From contig NC_018518.1 in assembly GCF_000306945.1 (NCBI RefSeq), positions 2,728,001 through 2,792,000 of the forward strand: 64,000 nt of DNA. Reading direction: 5' to 3'. This stretch comes from Bordetella pertussis 18323 (GTDB taxonomy: Bacteria; Pseudomonadota; Gammaproteobacteria; Burkholderiales; Burkholderiaceae_B). The translations under genes and the position numbers were made by a program. This document shows, piece by piece, positions 45,292 through 53,657 of the stretch (the first letter of the stretch is position 1; each line of letters opens with the position of its first letter). The notes under the pieces are model-generated. The model worked only from the letters and a program-made list of their open reading frames with translations. It had not been told where the DNA came from and searched no databases.

Positions 45292-46677
45292 ATGAATCGT
45301 GAAATCTATGACTTCGTGGCTATCGGTATCGGACCTTTCAATCTCAGCCTGGCGAGCCTGTCTGCGCCCTTGCGAGGCGTGCGCACGCTCTTCCTGGACA
45401 AGAAATCCGGCTTTGATTGGCATCCAGGCATGCTGATCGAGACGTCCACTCTGCAAAACCCTTTTCTCGCCGATCTGGTCAGTTTGGCCGACCCACGCAG
45501 CGAATATAGCTATCTGAACTATTGCAAACTCACCAACCGCATTTATTCCTACTACATGCGCGAGAACCATTACCTGAGCCGCGCCGAGTACACCCGCTAT
45601 TGCCAATGGGTAGCTGCACGCTTGCCGAACCTGCGTTTCGGCTGCGATGTACAGGGCGTACTGCACGATCCCGAAAGCCACAGCTATCTCGTCACCGGCC
45701 AACACACCATGTCCGGCCAGCGGTTCATGTTCCGCTGCCGCAAGCTGGTCCTGGGTCTTGGTTCCCAGCCCTATCTGCCAGCGTGCTGCGATCGACGTGC
45801 CGCGCCCTTCATCCATAGCGCGGACTATCTGCGCCATAAATACGAACTCCAGGGCCGCGCGTCAATCACCATAGTGGGCAGCGGACAAAGCGCGGCCGAA
45901 GTGTTCCATGATCTGCTCCGTGAGAGCGGGCGACATGATTACAGTCTGGCCTGGATCACTCGCTCTCCGCGCTTTTTCCAGATGGAGAACACAAAACTCA
46001 CGCTGGAGCTGATATCGCCGGATTACACCGAATATTTCCATGATCTGCCCGAGGCACGCCGCCAGGAGATCCTGACTCAACAGAACAGCCTGTACAAAGG
46101 CATCAATGCCTCGCTGATCAACCAGATCTACGATCTTCTCGACGAGAAGGTCCATGATGGCGACAACCGCTATACGCTTCTGACCAACTCCGAACTACGC
46201 GCCTGCCGCTACGACCCGCTGCAGGAACGCTTTCAGCTGGACTTTCAGCATCTCGATTGCGACCGCCCTTTTAGCCACGCCACCGACGGACTGGTCCTGG
46301 CCACAGGCTATTCTCATGAGATCCCGGCCTGCATCAATCCCATTCACGACCGAATTGCCTGGAATGCCGACGGTAGCTACCGCATCGGACGTAATTACGC
46401 CATTGACCACGAGGGCAGCGAGATCTTCGTGCAGAACACCGGTTTGCTCAGCCATGGAGTGACGAATCCGGATCTGGGCTTCTGCTGCTATCGCAACTCA
46501 CAGATCCTGCGTGAACTGACCGGCACGGAACATTACCGCATCGAGACACGAACCGCCTTGCAGGAGTTCTCTCCACCAGCAGACGGCGTGCTCAAGCACC
46601 GTCCGGCCCGGCGAGCCGAACGGAGGCCCACGGTTGCAGCCCGACCCTTGATGGACATCCACCGCGCCACACTCTGA
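45292..46677 (+). CDS. alcA: Alcaligin biosynthesis: putrescine N-monooxygenase AlcA
   Basis: AlcA is an FAD/NADPH-dependent N-hydroxylase of the lysine/ornithine monooxygenase family, acting on a putrescine-type diamine for alcaligin. The 461 residues show the FAD site FVAIGIGPFNLSLASL at the N-terminus, FDWHPGMLIETSTLQNPFLA, the NADPH site ITIVGSGQSAAEVFHDL and the C-terminal LVLATGYSHEIP. First gene of the alc operon, preceded by a Fur-box-like site. The last 30 residues are basic and divergent. Identification rests on the family plus the full alc gene order. Confidence 0.96.
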   Translation: MNREIYDFVAIGIGPFNLSLASLSAPLRGVRTLFLDKKSGFDWHPGMLIETSTLQNPFLADLVSLADPRSEYSYLNYCKLTNRIYSYYMRENHYLSRAEYTRYCQWVAARLPNLRFGCDVQGVLHDPESHSYLVTGQHTMSGQRFMFRCRKLVLGLGSQPYLPACCDRRAAPFIHSADYLRHKYELQGRASITIVGSGQSAAEVFHDLLRESGRHDYSLAWITRSPRFFQMENTKLTLELISPDYTEYFHDLPEARRQEILTQQNSLYKGINASLINQIYDLLDEKVHDGDNRYTLLTNSELRACRYDPLQERFQLDFQHLDCDRPFSHATDGLVLATGYSHEIPACINPIHDRIAWNADGSYRIGRNYAIDHEGSEIFVQNTGLLSHGVTNPDLGFCCYRNSQILRELTGTEHYRIETRTALQEFSPPADGVLKHRPARRAERRPTVAARPLMDIHRATL

Positions 46678-46695
46678 GGCTGCCAAGGAAGCGCG

Positions 46696-47301
46696 ATGAT
46701 GACGATGATGGCAACGTTCCTGGACGTGATCGACCAAAAAGCCCGCTCCCACTATGACGAAGGCAAGGGATTGGCGTTACGTTCGCTCGACCCCGAGGCG
46801 GACGCAGCCCAGCTGCAGCAATGGTTTTCCATGGACTATGCCCGCTTCTGGTCCATGCAAGACTCTAGCGTGCACCAGGTGCGCGACTTCTACACTGCGT
46901 TGTGCTCCAGTGGACACGCCGGAGCCTGGCTGGGCCTGCACCATGGCCGTGCGGCCTTTCTGGTGGAATGCTATGACCCGGCTCGCGACCAAGTCGGCGA
47001 GCACTACTGCGTGCGCCCAGGCGACCTGGGCATGCATCTTCTCATCGCCCCCCCGACCGAGCACATTCCCGGTTTCAGCCGTGCGGTGTTCGCGCTCGTC
47101 ATGCGCTTCATGTTCGACCGCCTCCATGCGGCCCGTGTCGTCGTGGAACCCGACGTGAACAACACCAAGATCCATGCATTGAATCTATCCATGGGCTTCG
47201 TCTATGCCGGGCTGGCGCGCTTTCGGGAAAAGACGGCAAGTCTTGCCTTCTGCACGCGCGCCCAATTCGAGCAAGCCCAACGCCAGGAGTTGACGCAATG
47301 A
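46696..47301 (+). CDS. alcB: Alcaligin biosynthesis acyltransferase AlcB
   Basis: This 201-residue GNAT-fold acyltransferase of the IucB/RhbD type adds a succinyl group to the hydroxylated diamine. Typical segments are FSMDYARFWSMQDSSVHQVR, HLLIAPPTEHIPGFSRAVFA and VVEPDVNNTKIHALNLSMGF. AAGGAA lies six bases before the ATG at 46696. The stop overlaps the alcC start (ATGA), coupling translation. Confidence 0.95.
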   Translation: MMTMMATFLDVIDQKARSHYDEGKGLALRSLDPEADAAQLQQWFSMDYARFWSMQDSSVHQVRDFYTALCSSGHAGAWLGLHHGRAAFLVECYDPARDQVGEHYCVRPGDLGMHLLIAPPTEHIPGFSRAVFALVMRFMFDRLHAARVVVEPDVNNTKIHALNLSMGFVYAGLARFREKTASLAFCTRAQFEQAQRQELTQ

Positions 47302-49154
47302 GCCGCACCACCCCTCCTCATCCCGCCGAGATCGTTGCTCATCTGCAGCCGGAAATCTGGAACAAGGTCAATCGCCTGCTGGTGCGCAAGGCGATATCCG
47401 AATATGCACATGAGTGGCTGCTCGAACCTCAGCGACTCGGTTCGGGCGAAACGCCGGGATTTGAACGCTTTCGCCTGACACTGGCTGACGGCGCGCAATA
47501 TGACTTTGACGCTCAGGTCATGGCCATGCGCCATTGGCGTATTCCGCCTGAATCCATCGTAAAGACCGTGGCCGGGGTTCCGGCGCCGCTGGATGCCCTG
47601 CAGTTCGTGATAGAGATCCGGGACAAACTCGGCTTGCCGGTGGACCGTCTGCCCATCTATATGGACGAAATCACCAGCACTCTACACGGCAGCGCCTATA
47701 AACATGGCCGGACGACGCTTGGCGCCGCGGCATTGGCACGAGCCGACTACCAGACCATAGAAACATCGATGATCGAGGGCCACCCCAGCTTCGTGGCCAA
47801 CAATGGCCGCCTTGGCTTTGATGCCGAGGATTACCATGGCTACGCGCCCGAAGCTGCCACGCCGGTGCGCTTGATGTGGTTGGCGGTTCACAAGGACAAC
47901 GCGCATTTTTCCTGCTTGTCCGACATGGACTACGACAGCCTGATGAGCGAGGAGTTGGGTGAGTCCGCTGTAACCGATTTCGCCGCCCGACTGCGCGAGC
48001 AGGGCCTGCATCCCGCGGACTACTACTTCATGCCCGCCCACCCATGGCAATGGTTCAACAAGCTGTCCCTGGCTTTTGCCCCCTACGTCGCCCAGCGCAA
48101 AATCGTCTGCCTGGGGTACGGCGAGGAGCAATACCTCGCTCAGCAGTCCATCCGCACCTTTTTCAACATCAGCCGACCCGGCAAGCGCTATGTGAAGACC
48201 TCGCTGTCCATTCTCAACATGGGATTCATGCGCGGCCTGTCACCCTACTACATGGCAGGTACGCCAGCCATCAACGAATACATCCATGACCTGATATCGG
48301 CCGATCCGTGGCTGCGCGCCAATGGTTTCAGAATTCTGCGCGAAGTCGCCTCGATGGGCTTTCGCAACTACTACTACGAAGCCGCCATCGATACGGACAC
48401 ACCGTACAAGAAGATGTTCTCGGCGCTTTGGCGCGAGAACCCCCTGACGCTGATCGCTCCCGGACAAAATCTCATGACCATGGCTGCGCTGCTGCATGTG
48501 GACCCACAAGGCCGGGCTTTGCTTCCCGAATTGATACAGGCTTCAGGACTGGATGCAGGGACTTGGCTGGAGCGCTATGTGGACGCTTATCTGACTCCAC
48601 TGATCCATTGTTTCTATGCTCATGACCTGGTTTTCATGCCGCACGGTGAAAACGTGATTCTCGTCATCCAGGATGGCGTACCTGTGCGCGCCTTCATGAA
48701 GGACATCGCGGAAGAGTCTTCCATCCTCAATCCGCAGGTCAGGCTTCCGCAGGCGGCTCAGCGCCTGGCCGCCGATGTGCCGGAGGCCTATAAGCTGCTG
48801 ACGATTTTCGTGGATGTCTTCGAGGGCTATTTCCGCCATCTGACCCAGATCCTGGTTGAGACGGAACTGATGCCGGAACATGATTTCTGGCGGCTAGTGG
48901 CTGGGCGCATCGCCGCTTATCAGCAAGCGCATCCGCAACGGCTCGACAAGTATCGGCGCTACGACTTGTTTGCGCCCGACATGATCCATTCGTGCCTGAA
49001 CCGCCTGCAATTGGCCAACAATCTGCAGATGGTCAACCTGGCCGATCCCATTGGCAGTTTCCAAATGGCCCCCAATCTGCCCAACCCTATCGCCTGCTTC
49101 CGTCCGTCGTGGCTGGGTAGCGGCGAAGCCCTGCAGACGCTGACGGCCGCATGA
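47298..49154 (+). CDS. alcC: Alcaligin synthetase AlcC (IucA/IucC NIS synthetase)
   Basis: AlcC is an NRPS-independent siderophore synthetase that uses ATP to join and close two hydroxamate units into the alcaligin macrocycle. The 618 residues include the IucA/IucC core (EGHPSFVANNGRLGFDAEDY, YYFMPAHPWQWFNKL, KTSLSILNMGFMRGLSPYY, HGENVILVIQDGVPVRAFMK) and the FhuF-like C-terminal region with RLQLANNL. Normal length. It overlaps both neighbours by four bases. Confidence 0.96.
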   Translation: MSRTTPPHPAEIVAHLQPEIWNKVNRLLVRKAISEYAHEWLLEPQRLGSGETPGFERFRLTLADGAQYDFDAQVMAMRHWRIPPESIVKTVAGVPAPLDALQFVIEIRDKLGLPVDRLPIYMDEITSTLHGSAYKHGRTTLGAAALARADYQTIETSMIEGHPSFVANNGRLGFDAEDYHGYAPEAATPVRLMWLAVHKDNAHFSCLSDMDYDSLMSEELGESAVTDFAARLREQGLHPADYYFMPAHPWQWFNKLSLAFAPYVAQRKIVCLGYGEEQYLAQQSIRTFFNISRPGKRYVKTSLSILNMGFMRGLSPYYMAGTPAINEYIHDLISADPWLRANGFRILREVASMGFRNYYYEAAIDTDTPYKKMFSALWRENPLTLIAPGQNLMTMAALLHVDPQGRALLPELIQASGLDAGTWLERYVDAYLTPLIHCFYAHDLVFMPHGENVILVIQDGVPVRAFMKDIAEESSILNPQVRLPQAAQRLAADVPEAYKLLTIFVDVFEGYFRHLTQILVETELMPEHDFWRLVAGRIAAYQQAHPQRLDKYRRYDLFAPDMIHSCLNRLQLANNLQMVNLADPIGSFQMAPNLPNPIACFRPSWLGSGEALQTLTAA

Positions 49155-49951
49155 GCTGGGACATTGCCGCCCAGACCGGCGCCGACGTGGCCCAAGACAT
49201 CAATCGGACCGCCTGCTCGGACCTGGATGCTCTGCTCGCCCTGGCTGGTTCCCTGGTGCCCGGGCTCGATGGACGCATCGGTCCGGTCTCCGGCGATATC
49301 CGGCCGGGCGCCGACAATCGGGCTACGCTGCGGACGCTGCAAGACTGGTGGCGCCTGCGCCATCCCGAAGCTGGCTCGCATTATCTGGCGCTACGTTGCT
49401 GGGGCCTGCTGATCTGGCAGCCGATTTACCTGGGTGTAATCGCGGTGCATTGCAGCGACATTGCTCCGGATCTGGATCGCCTCGGCCAGCCGGTGCGCGA
49501 TGGTTTCATCGCGGGCTACATTCTCGAACGCCACGAGCCGTTACGCGGTTGTCTGGAACAGCGCAAGCAGGCAGTTGCCGCTCAGCTACGCCGAATCTGC
49601 GCGACCTATTTTCGGGAGCTCTCCCAACTGTTGCGCCTGAGCCCGCGCGCCGCGGCGTGCATGCAGGCGGACTGCGTGCTATCCGCTCTGCTAGCCGCCC
49701 GTGCCAATGAGGACAAGGCCGCCGTGGCCTGGGCGCATGAGCAGGCGGCCGACTGGCTGGATCGCCTGGGAATCGCCGGCCACAGCGGCTATCTGGTTTA
49801 TGCGCGCGCCGGCCGGCCCGTCCTGGCGCTTGACCGCCAGGTCTGCTGCCACCATTTCCGCCGCCACGACGGCGACTATTGCAGTACTTGCCCCAAATTG
49901 CCCCCCGCCGAGCGTATCGCGCGCATCGAGGCGGACGAGGCGGCAGCCTGA
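49151..49951 (+). CDS. alcD: AlcD, FhuF-like putative ferric-alcaligin reductase
   Basis: The 266-residue product belongs to the alc operon. Its C-terminus has CCHHFRRHDGDYCSTCPKLP, that is CC-x10-C-x2-C, the [2Fe-2S]-binding motif of FhuF-type ferric siderophore reductases. The preceding helical region (LRCWGLLIWQPIYLGVIAVH, LRRICATYFRELSQLLRLSP) has the FhuF pattern. I infer that it reduces and releases iron from imported ferric alcaligin in the cytoplasm. The alcD role is otherwise not established to my knowledge. The start overlaps the alcC stop by four bases. Confidence 0.85.
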   Translation: MSWDIAAQTGADVAQDINRTACSDLDALLALAGSLVPGLDGRIGPVSGDIRPGADNRATLRTLQDWWRLRHPEAGSHYLALRCWGLLIWQPIYLGVIAVHCSDIAPDLDRLGQPVRDGFIAGYILERHEPLRGCLEQRKQAVAAQLRRICATYFRELSQLLRLSPRAAACMQADCVLSALLAARANEDKAAVAWAHEQAADWLDRLGIAGHSGYLVYARAGRPVLALDRQVCCHHFRRHDGDYCSTCPKLPPAERIARIEADEAAA

Positions 49952-49965
49952 GTAAGGAGCCGGAC

Positions 49966-51159
49966 ATGACGGATATCGCCAGCCTGGCGCAGTTGCAGCA
50001 AGCGCTCAGCCCTCTGCACGCACGGGCCTATTTTGATGAAGCCCTCTTCGTGCGAGAACAGGAAATCCTGTTCCGACAATCTGCGTTATATGTCGGGCAT
50101 GAGAAGAGCGTGCCCGAGCCGGGCGACTGGCGTCGCTTGCCGCAGGACGACGGCAGTCGCATCCTCGTGCGCAATGGAAATGAAGTGGCACTGCTGTCGA
50201 ATGTCTGCCGCCATCGCCAGGCCGTCATGCTAGGCCCGATTGCAGGCGGCGAGGCCATGAAGGGCAATCTGTCAGTCACGGGAGGCAACATCGTCTGCCC
50301 GTTGCACCGCTGGACTTACGACGGCCAGGGCCGGATTCTAGGCGCCCCCCACTTTCCCAGTACGCCCTGCCTGAATCTGTCGCGCTTCCCCCTGCATAAC
50401 TGCCATGGGCTACTGTTCGAAGGCCCACGCGATCCATTGAAAGACCTCGACGTGCTTTTCCGCCGACCCGAATTCGATTTCTCCGACTATGTGCTGGACC
50501 ACGTCGAAGTACATCGATGCAATTACAACTGGAAGACTTTCATCGAAGTCTATCTGGAGGACTATCACGTGGGCCCTTTCCATCCGGGCCTTGGACGCTT
50601 TGTCACCTGCGCCGACCTGTCCTGGGAGTTCGGCGCGCAATACAGTCTCCAGAAGGTGGGCGTGCACGACTCACTGGAACAACCCGGTACCGAGGTCTAT
50701 CGCGGCTGGCATGACAATCTCATGCGCTACCGGGGCGGGAGGACCCCGGATTTCGGAGCCATCTGGGTAACCTACTTCCCCACCCACATGATTGAGCTCT
50801 ACCCGCATGTGCTGGTGCTCTCGACGCTCTATCCCAAGGGGCCGCAAGAGACTTTGAACATCGCGGAGTTCTACTATCCGGAGGAAATTGCGCTGTTCGA
50901 GCGTGATTTCGTACAGGCCCAACGCGCTGCCTACATGGAGACGGCGGTCGAAGACGATGAAATCGGTGAGCGCATGGACGCCGGACGCCTGGCGCTGCTG
51001 CGCCGCGGCGTTTCCGACAGCGGCCCCTATCAATCACCCATGGAAGACGGCATGTTGCATTTCCATGAGTGGTACCTGAGCAACATGGGAGAGCAGCTTG
51101 GTGACAGCGCCGCGCCGCATGTCGCATCGACCCAACGGCCCATGCCATTTCGCTCATGA
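49966..51159 (+). CDS. alcE: Alcaligin biosynthesis Rieske oxygenase AlcE
   Basis: This 397-residue ring-hydroxylating-type oxygenase alpha subunit has a Rieske [2Fe-2S] site (CRHRQAVMLG and CPLHRW, the C-x-H and C-x2-H pairs) near residues 80-110 and a mononuclear iron site (EDYHVGPFHPGL) near residue 200. AlcE-type enzymes C-hydroxylate putrescine, which explains the extra hydroxyl groups of alcaligin compared with putrebactin. AAGGAG precedes the ATG at 49966. No ferredoxin or reductase partner gene is nearby. Confidence 0.93.
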   Translation: MTDIASLAQLQQALSPLHARAYFDEALFVREQEILFRQSALYVGHEKSVPEPGDWRRLPQDDGSRILVRNGNEVALLSNVCRHRQAVMLGPIAGGEAMKGNLSVTGGNIVCPLHRWTYDGQGRILGAPHFPSTPCLNLSRFPLHNCHGLLFEGPRDPLKDLDVLFRRPEFDFSDYVLDHVEVHRCNYNWKTFIEVYLEDYHVGPFHPGLGRFVTCADLSWEFGAQYSLQKVGVHDSLEQPGTEVYRGWHDNLMRYRGGRTPDFGAIWVTYFPTHMIELYPHVLVLSTLYPKGPQETLNIAEFYYPEEIALFERDFVQAQRAAYMETAVEDDEIGERMDAGRLALLRRGVSDSGPYQSPMEDGMLHFHEWYLSNMGEQLGDSAAPHVASTQRPMPFRS

Positions 51160-51172
51160 AATAAAAGCGAAT

Positions 51173-51191
51173 GAATTGCATTATCATTAAC
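51173..51191. promoter_or_regulatory. Probable Fur box upstream of alcR
   Basis: GAATTGCATTATCATTAAC matches 12 of 19 positions of the Fur box, including a continuous ATCATTA block. It lies just before the alcR start, suggesting that alcR has its own iron-regulated promoter besides read-through from alcA. Confidence 0.7.
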
Positions 51192-51196
51192 AGCTC

Positions 51197-52201
51197 ATGC
51201 GGACCAGGCCTCCTCCGGCAACGCCAATGACACAACCGACGCTCCCCCCACCGCCCCGCACCCGATTCACGGTCTCGGACTTCAACCGCATGGGCGGGTC
51301 GGTCGGCTTCAATTACCGCTTGCCCGGCCAGGAAGGCGGGGGCGCCGGCATTGAGAACCTTTGCATCGCCGAGGGCCGTGTGGAGGAATGTGAGATCCGC
51401 CCCGGCATCACCCTGATCGTCTCCGACGTGCATGTGTATCATCATTACGAATCGACGTCCGTCATGACGCCGCGCTTTTCAGCCATCGTTATGCTCCAGG
51501 GCCAGGCCCGGGCTCGGCTGGACAAGCAGGACGACGTGCGCCTGGCCGCTCAGAGCGGCCTCAATGCGCTATATGGCGATACCGTCGCCATGACGGGCGT
51601 TCATCCGGCCGGCCAGCGTCTGCGCAGCGTCAATCTCTCCGTGACGGCCCCTGAAGCGGCCGACGATGAGTACACCAGCGAAATCATATGGAAACTCATG
51701 CAGTCCTCGGCGCCCAGGCTGCGCCGCTGGCCGGTGCCGCACCATTTGCTGCTATCCATTGAGCATCTGCTGGAATGCGACTGGGATCTACCTCTACGCA
51801 ATATGGTGCGTGAAGGCGTGGGCACGCAACTGCTGGCCCACGCCTTGGCTGCGCTGCAACACGCCCCTGTGACCCACCGCGGCCTGACCCAGCGGGATCG
51901 CCAGCTTCTGGAGAGGGTGCGCGAGCGCCTGCACGAGGCGCCCGGCGAAGACCATACTCTGGATGACCTGGCGCGACTGGCCTGCATGAGTCCAAGCACG
52001 CTGCGTGCAAAGTTCCATGCCGTGTATCACCGTTCGGTATTCAGCTGGCTGCGCGAACGCCGCCTGGAGGTTGCCCGCGAACAATTGGCTCGGGGTTGGA
52101 GCGTACAGCAGGCGGCGCACTTCGTCGGCTACCGCCACGCGACCAATTTCGCCACGGCGTTTCGCGAACGCTACGGCGTCGCGCCCAGTCAACTCGGTTA
52201 G
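51197..52201 (+). CDS. alcR: AraC-family regulator AlcR
   Basis: AlcR activates alcaligin synthesis and transport genes in response to alcaligin. The 334-residue protein has an N-terminal sensing region and a C-terminal AraC DNA-binding domain with two helix-turn-helices (DDLARLACMSPSTLRAKFHA and VQQAAHFVGYRHATNFATAF). The ATG at 51197 is first in frame and another lies at 51227. Neither has a good ribosome site, and the first lies six bases past the Fur-box-like site, so the second could be the true start. Confidence 0.94.
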   Translation: MRTRPPPATPMTQPTLPPPPRTRFTVSDFNRMGGSVGFNYRLPGQEGGGAGIENLCIAEGRVEECEIRPGITLIVSDVHVYHHYESTSVMTPRFSAIVMLQGQARARLDKQDDVRLAAQSGLNALYGDTVAMTGVHPAGQRLRSVNLSVTAPEAADDEYTSEIIWKLMQSSAPRLRRWPVPHHLLLSIEHLLECDWDLPLRNMVREGVGTQLLAHALAALQHAPVTHRGLTQRDRQLLERVRERLHEAPGEDHTLDDLARLACMSPSTLRAKFHAVYHRSVFSWLRERRLEVAREQLARGWSVQQAAHFVGYRHATNFATAFRERYGVAPSQLG

Positions 52202-52323
52202 CGGCTGGTGCCTTGCGGCGGCAGGCATTGACATTGCGGCATTGACCATCCCATTCCTGTTACCAGCTGGATCATCATGGAAGGCCGCTGCCCGCTCCGG
52301 GCGGCCTTGTCCATGGAGCCGCC

Positions 52324-53547
52324 ATGAGCCGCGCCGCGTCGGCCCCCTCATATTCGCTCATGATGGTAATGCTGGGGCTGCTGTCCTGCGTCGCACCCGC
52401 CAGCATCGACGCCTACCTGCCAGCCTTCGGCGCGCTGCAACGCGAGTTCGGCGTACCCCAGGAAACCGTGCAACTCACGCTCGGCGTATACATGTTCTGC
52501 TATGCGGCGATGCTCTTGCTGCACGGAACACTGTCTGACTCTCTGGGCAGGCGTCGCGTTGTGCTGGGCGCCCTGGGCTTCTATGTTTGGGGCGCCCTGC
52601 TTGCCACGGCCGCACCCGGTTTTGGCTGGCTGCTGGCGGCCCGGGCCCTGCAGGGACTGTCCGCCGGCGCCGGGGTCGTGGTAGGACAGGCCATCATCCG
52701 CGATTGCTATCAGGGCGCAGCGGCACAACGCAGCATGTCTTATCTGATCCTGGTGTTCAATCTATCGCCCGCGCTCGCGCCCGTCATCGGAGGTCAATTG
52801 GCCGTCCATCATGGTTGGCGTTCGATCTTCTTCATGTTGGGGCTTCTGGCCGCCACTGCCCTGACCCTATGCGCCTGGCGCCTACCAGAAACGCTCGCGC
52901 CCGCCAAGCGCCAAACGCTCTCCTTGCGGGGTCTGGCCGCGGGCTATCGTGAGGTGTTGCGCAATGGAAATTTCACCGCGCCCGGCCTGGCGTTCAGCCT
53001 GGTCTTCGCCGCACAGGGCCTGCTGATCGGTGCGGCGCCGGATTTCATCGCCAATGTGCTCGATCTGCCCGAAACCAACTTTGCCTATCTATTCGTCCCT
53101 CTGGTGGCCGGCGCGATGACCGGGGCCGCGATCGCGGCGCGGCATGCCGGACGTTGGCGCGATACACGGATCATCGGACTGGCCTATCTGCTCATGAACG
53201 GTAGTTGCCTCGCCTACGCCATCTATTTTTGGACCGCCTTGTCGCCGGCACTGCCCTGGGCGGTGCTGCCCCCCGCTTTATTCACCTGCGGATTGGCCAT
53301 GTCGGTGCCTGCCATGACGTTGCACATCCTGGAGTCTGTGCCCGCGCTCTCCGGCACAGGGGCCTCGGTGCTGGGTTTCATGCAGATGCTGGCCTTTTCG
53401 ATAGCCAGCGGCTGGGGCGTACCGCTGACCTATGGGCAGCCCTCGGTCCTGGCCCTGGCCATGCTGGCCTGCGTGACGGCAAGCGCGCTGGCCTGGGCGT
53501 GGTTGCAGCATTTATCGAGAATATCGGCCAAGGTCCAGGCACACTGA
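52324..53547 (+). CDS. alcS: MFS exporter AlcS (Bcr/CflA type)
   Basis: This 407-residue twelve-segment transporter of the Bcr/CflA drug-resistance group exports alcaligin in Bordetella. Motifs are CVAPASIDAYLPAFGALQ, HGTLSDSLGRRRVVL (MFS loop motif) and FNLSPALAPVIGGQLAVHHGW. GGAG lies five bases before the ATG at 52324. It is 122 bases downstream of alcR on the same strand. Identification depends on its place between alcR and fauA. Confidence 0.93.
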   Translation: MSRAASAPSYSLMMVMLGLLSCVAPASIDAYLPAFGALQREFGVPQETVQLTLGVYMFCYAAMLLLHGTLSDSLGRRRVVLGALGFYVWGALLATAAPGFGWLLAARALQGLSAGAGVVVGQAIIRDCYQGAAAQRSMSYLILVFNLSPALAPVIGGQLAVHHGWRSIFFMLGLLAATALTLCAWRLPETLAPAKRQTLSLRGLAAGYREVLRNGNFTAPGLAFSLVFAAQGLLIGAAPDFIANVLDLPETNFAYLFVPLVAGAMTGAAIAARHAGRWRDTRIIGLAYLLMNGSCLAYAIYFWTALSPALPWAVLPPALFTCGLAMSVPAMTLHILESVPALSGTGASVLGFMQMLAFSIASGWGVPLTYGQPSVLALAMLACVTASALAWAWLQHLSRISAKVQAH

Positions 53548-53610
53548 ACATCTTCGGCGTTTTCCATACGCACTCCGTCATCGCCGATACAACCGTCCGA
53601 TTACAAAAAA

Positions 53611-53629
53611 GATAATTCCTATTCCCTTT
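53611..53629. promoter_or_regulatory. Possible Fur box upstream of fauA
   Basis: GATAATTCCTATTCCCTTT shares the GATAAT hexamer but only 9 of 19 Fur-box positions. It is placed 29 bases before the fauA start in an AT-rich stretch. Weak on its own. Confidence 0.35.
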
Positions 53630-53657
53630 AATTTCTTGCCGTCTTGCATCTGTCCCC

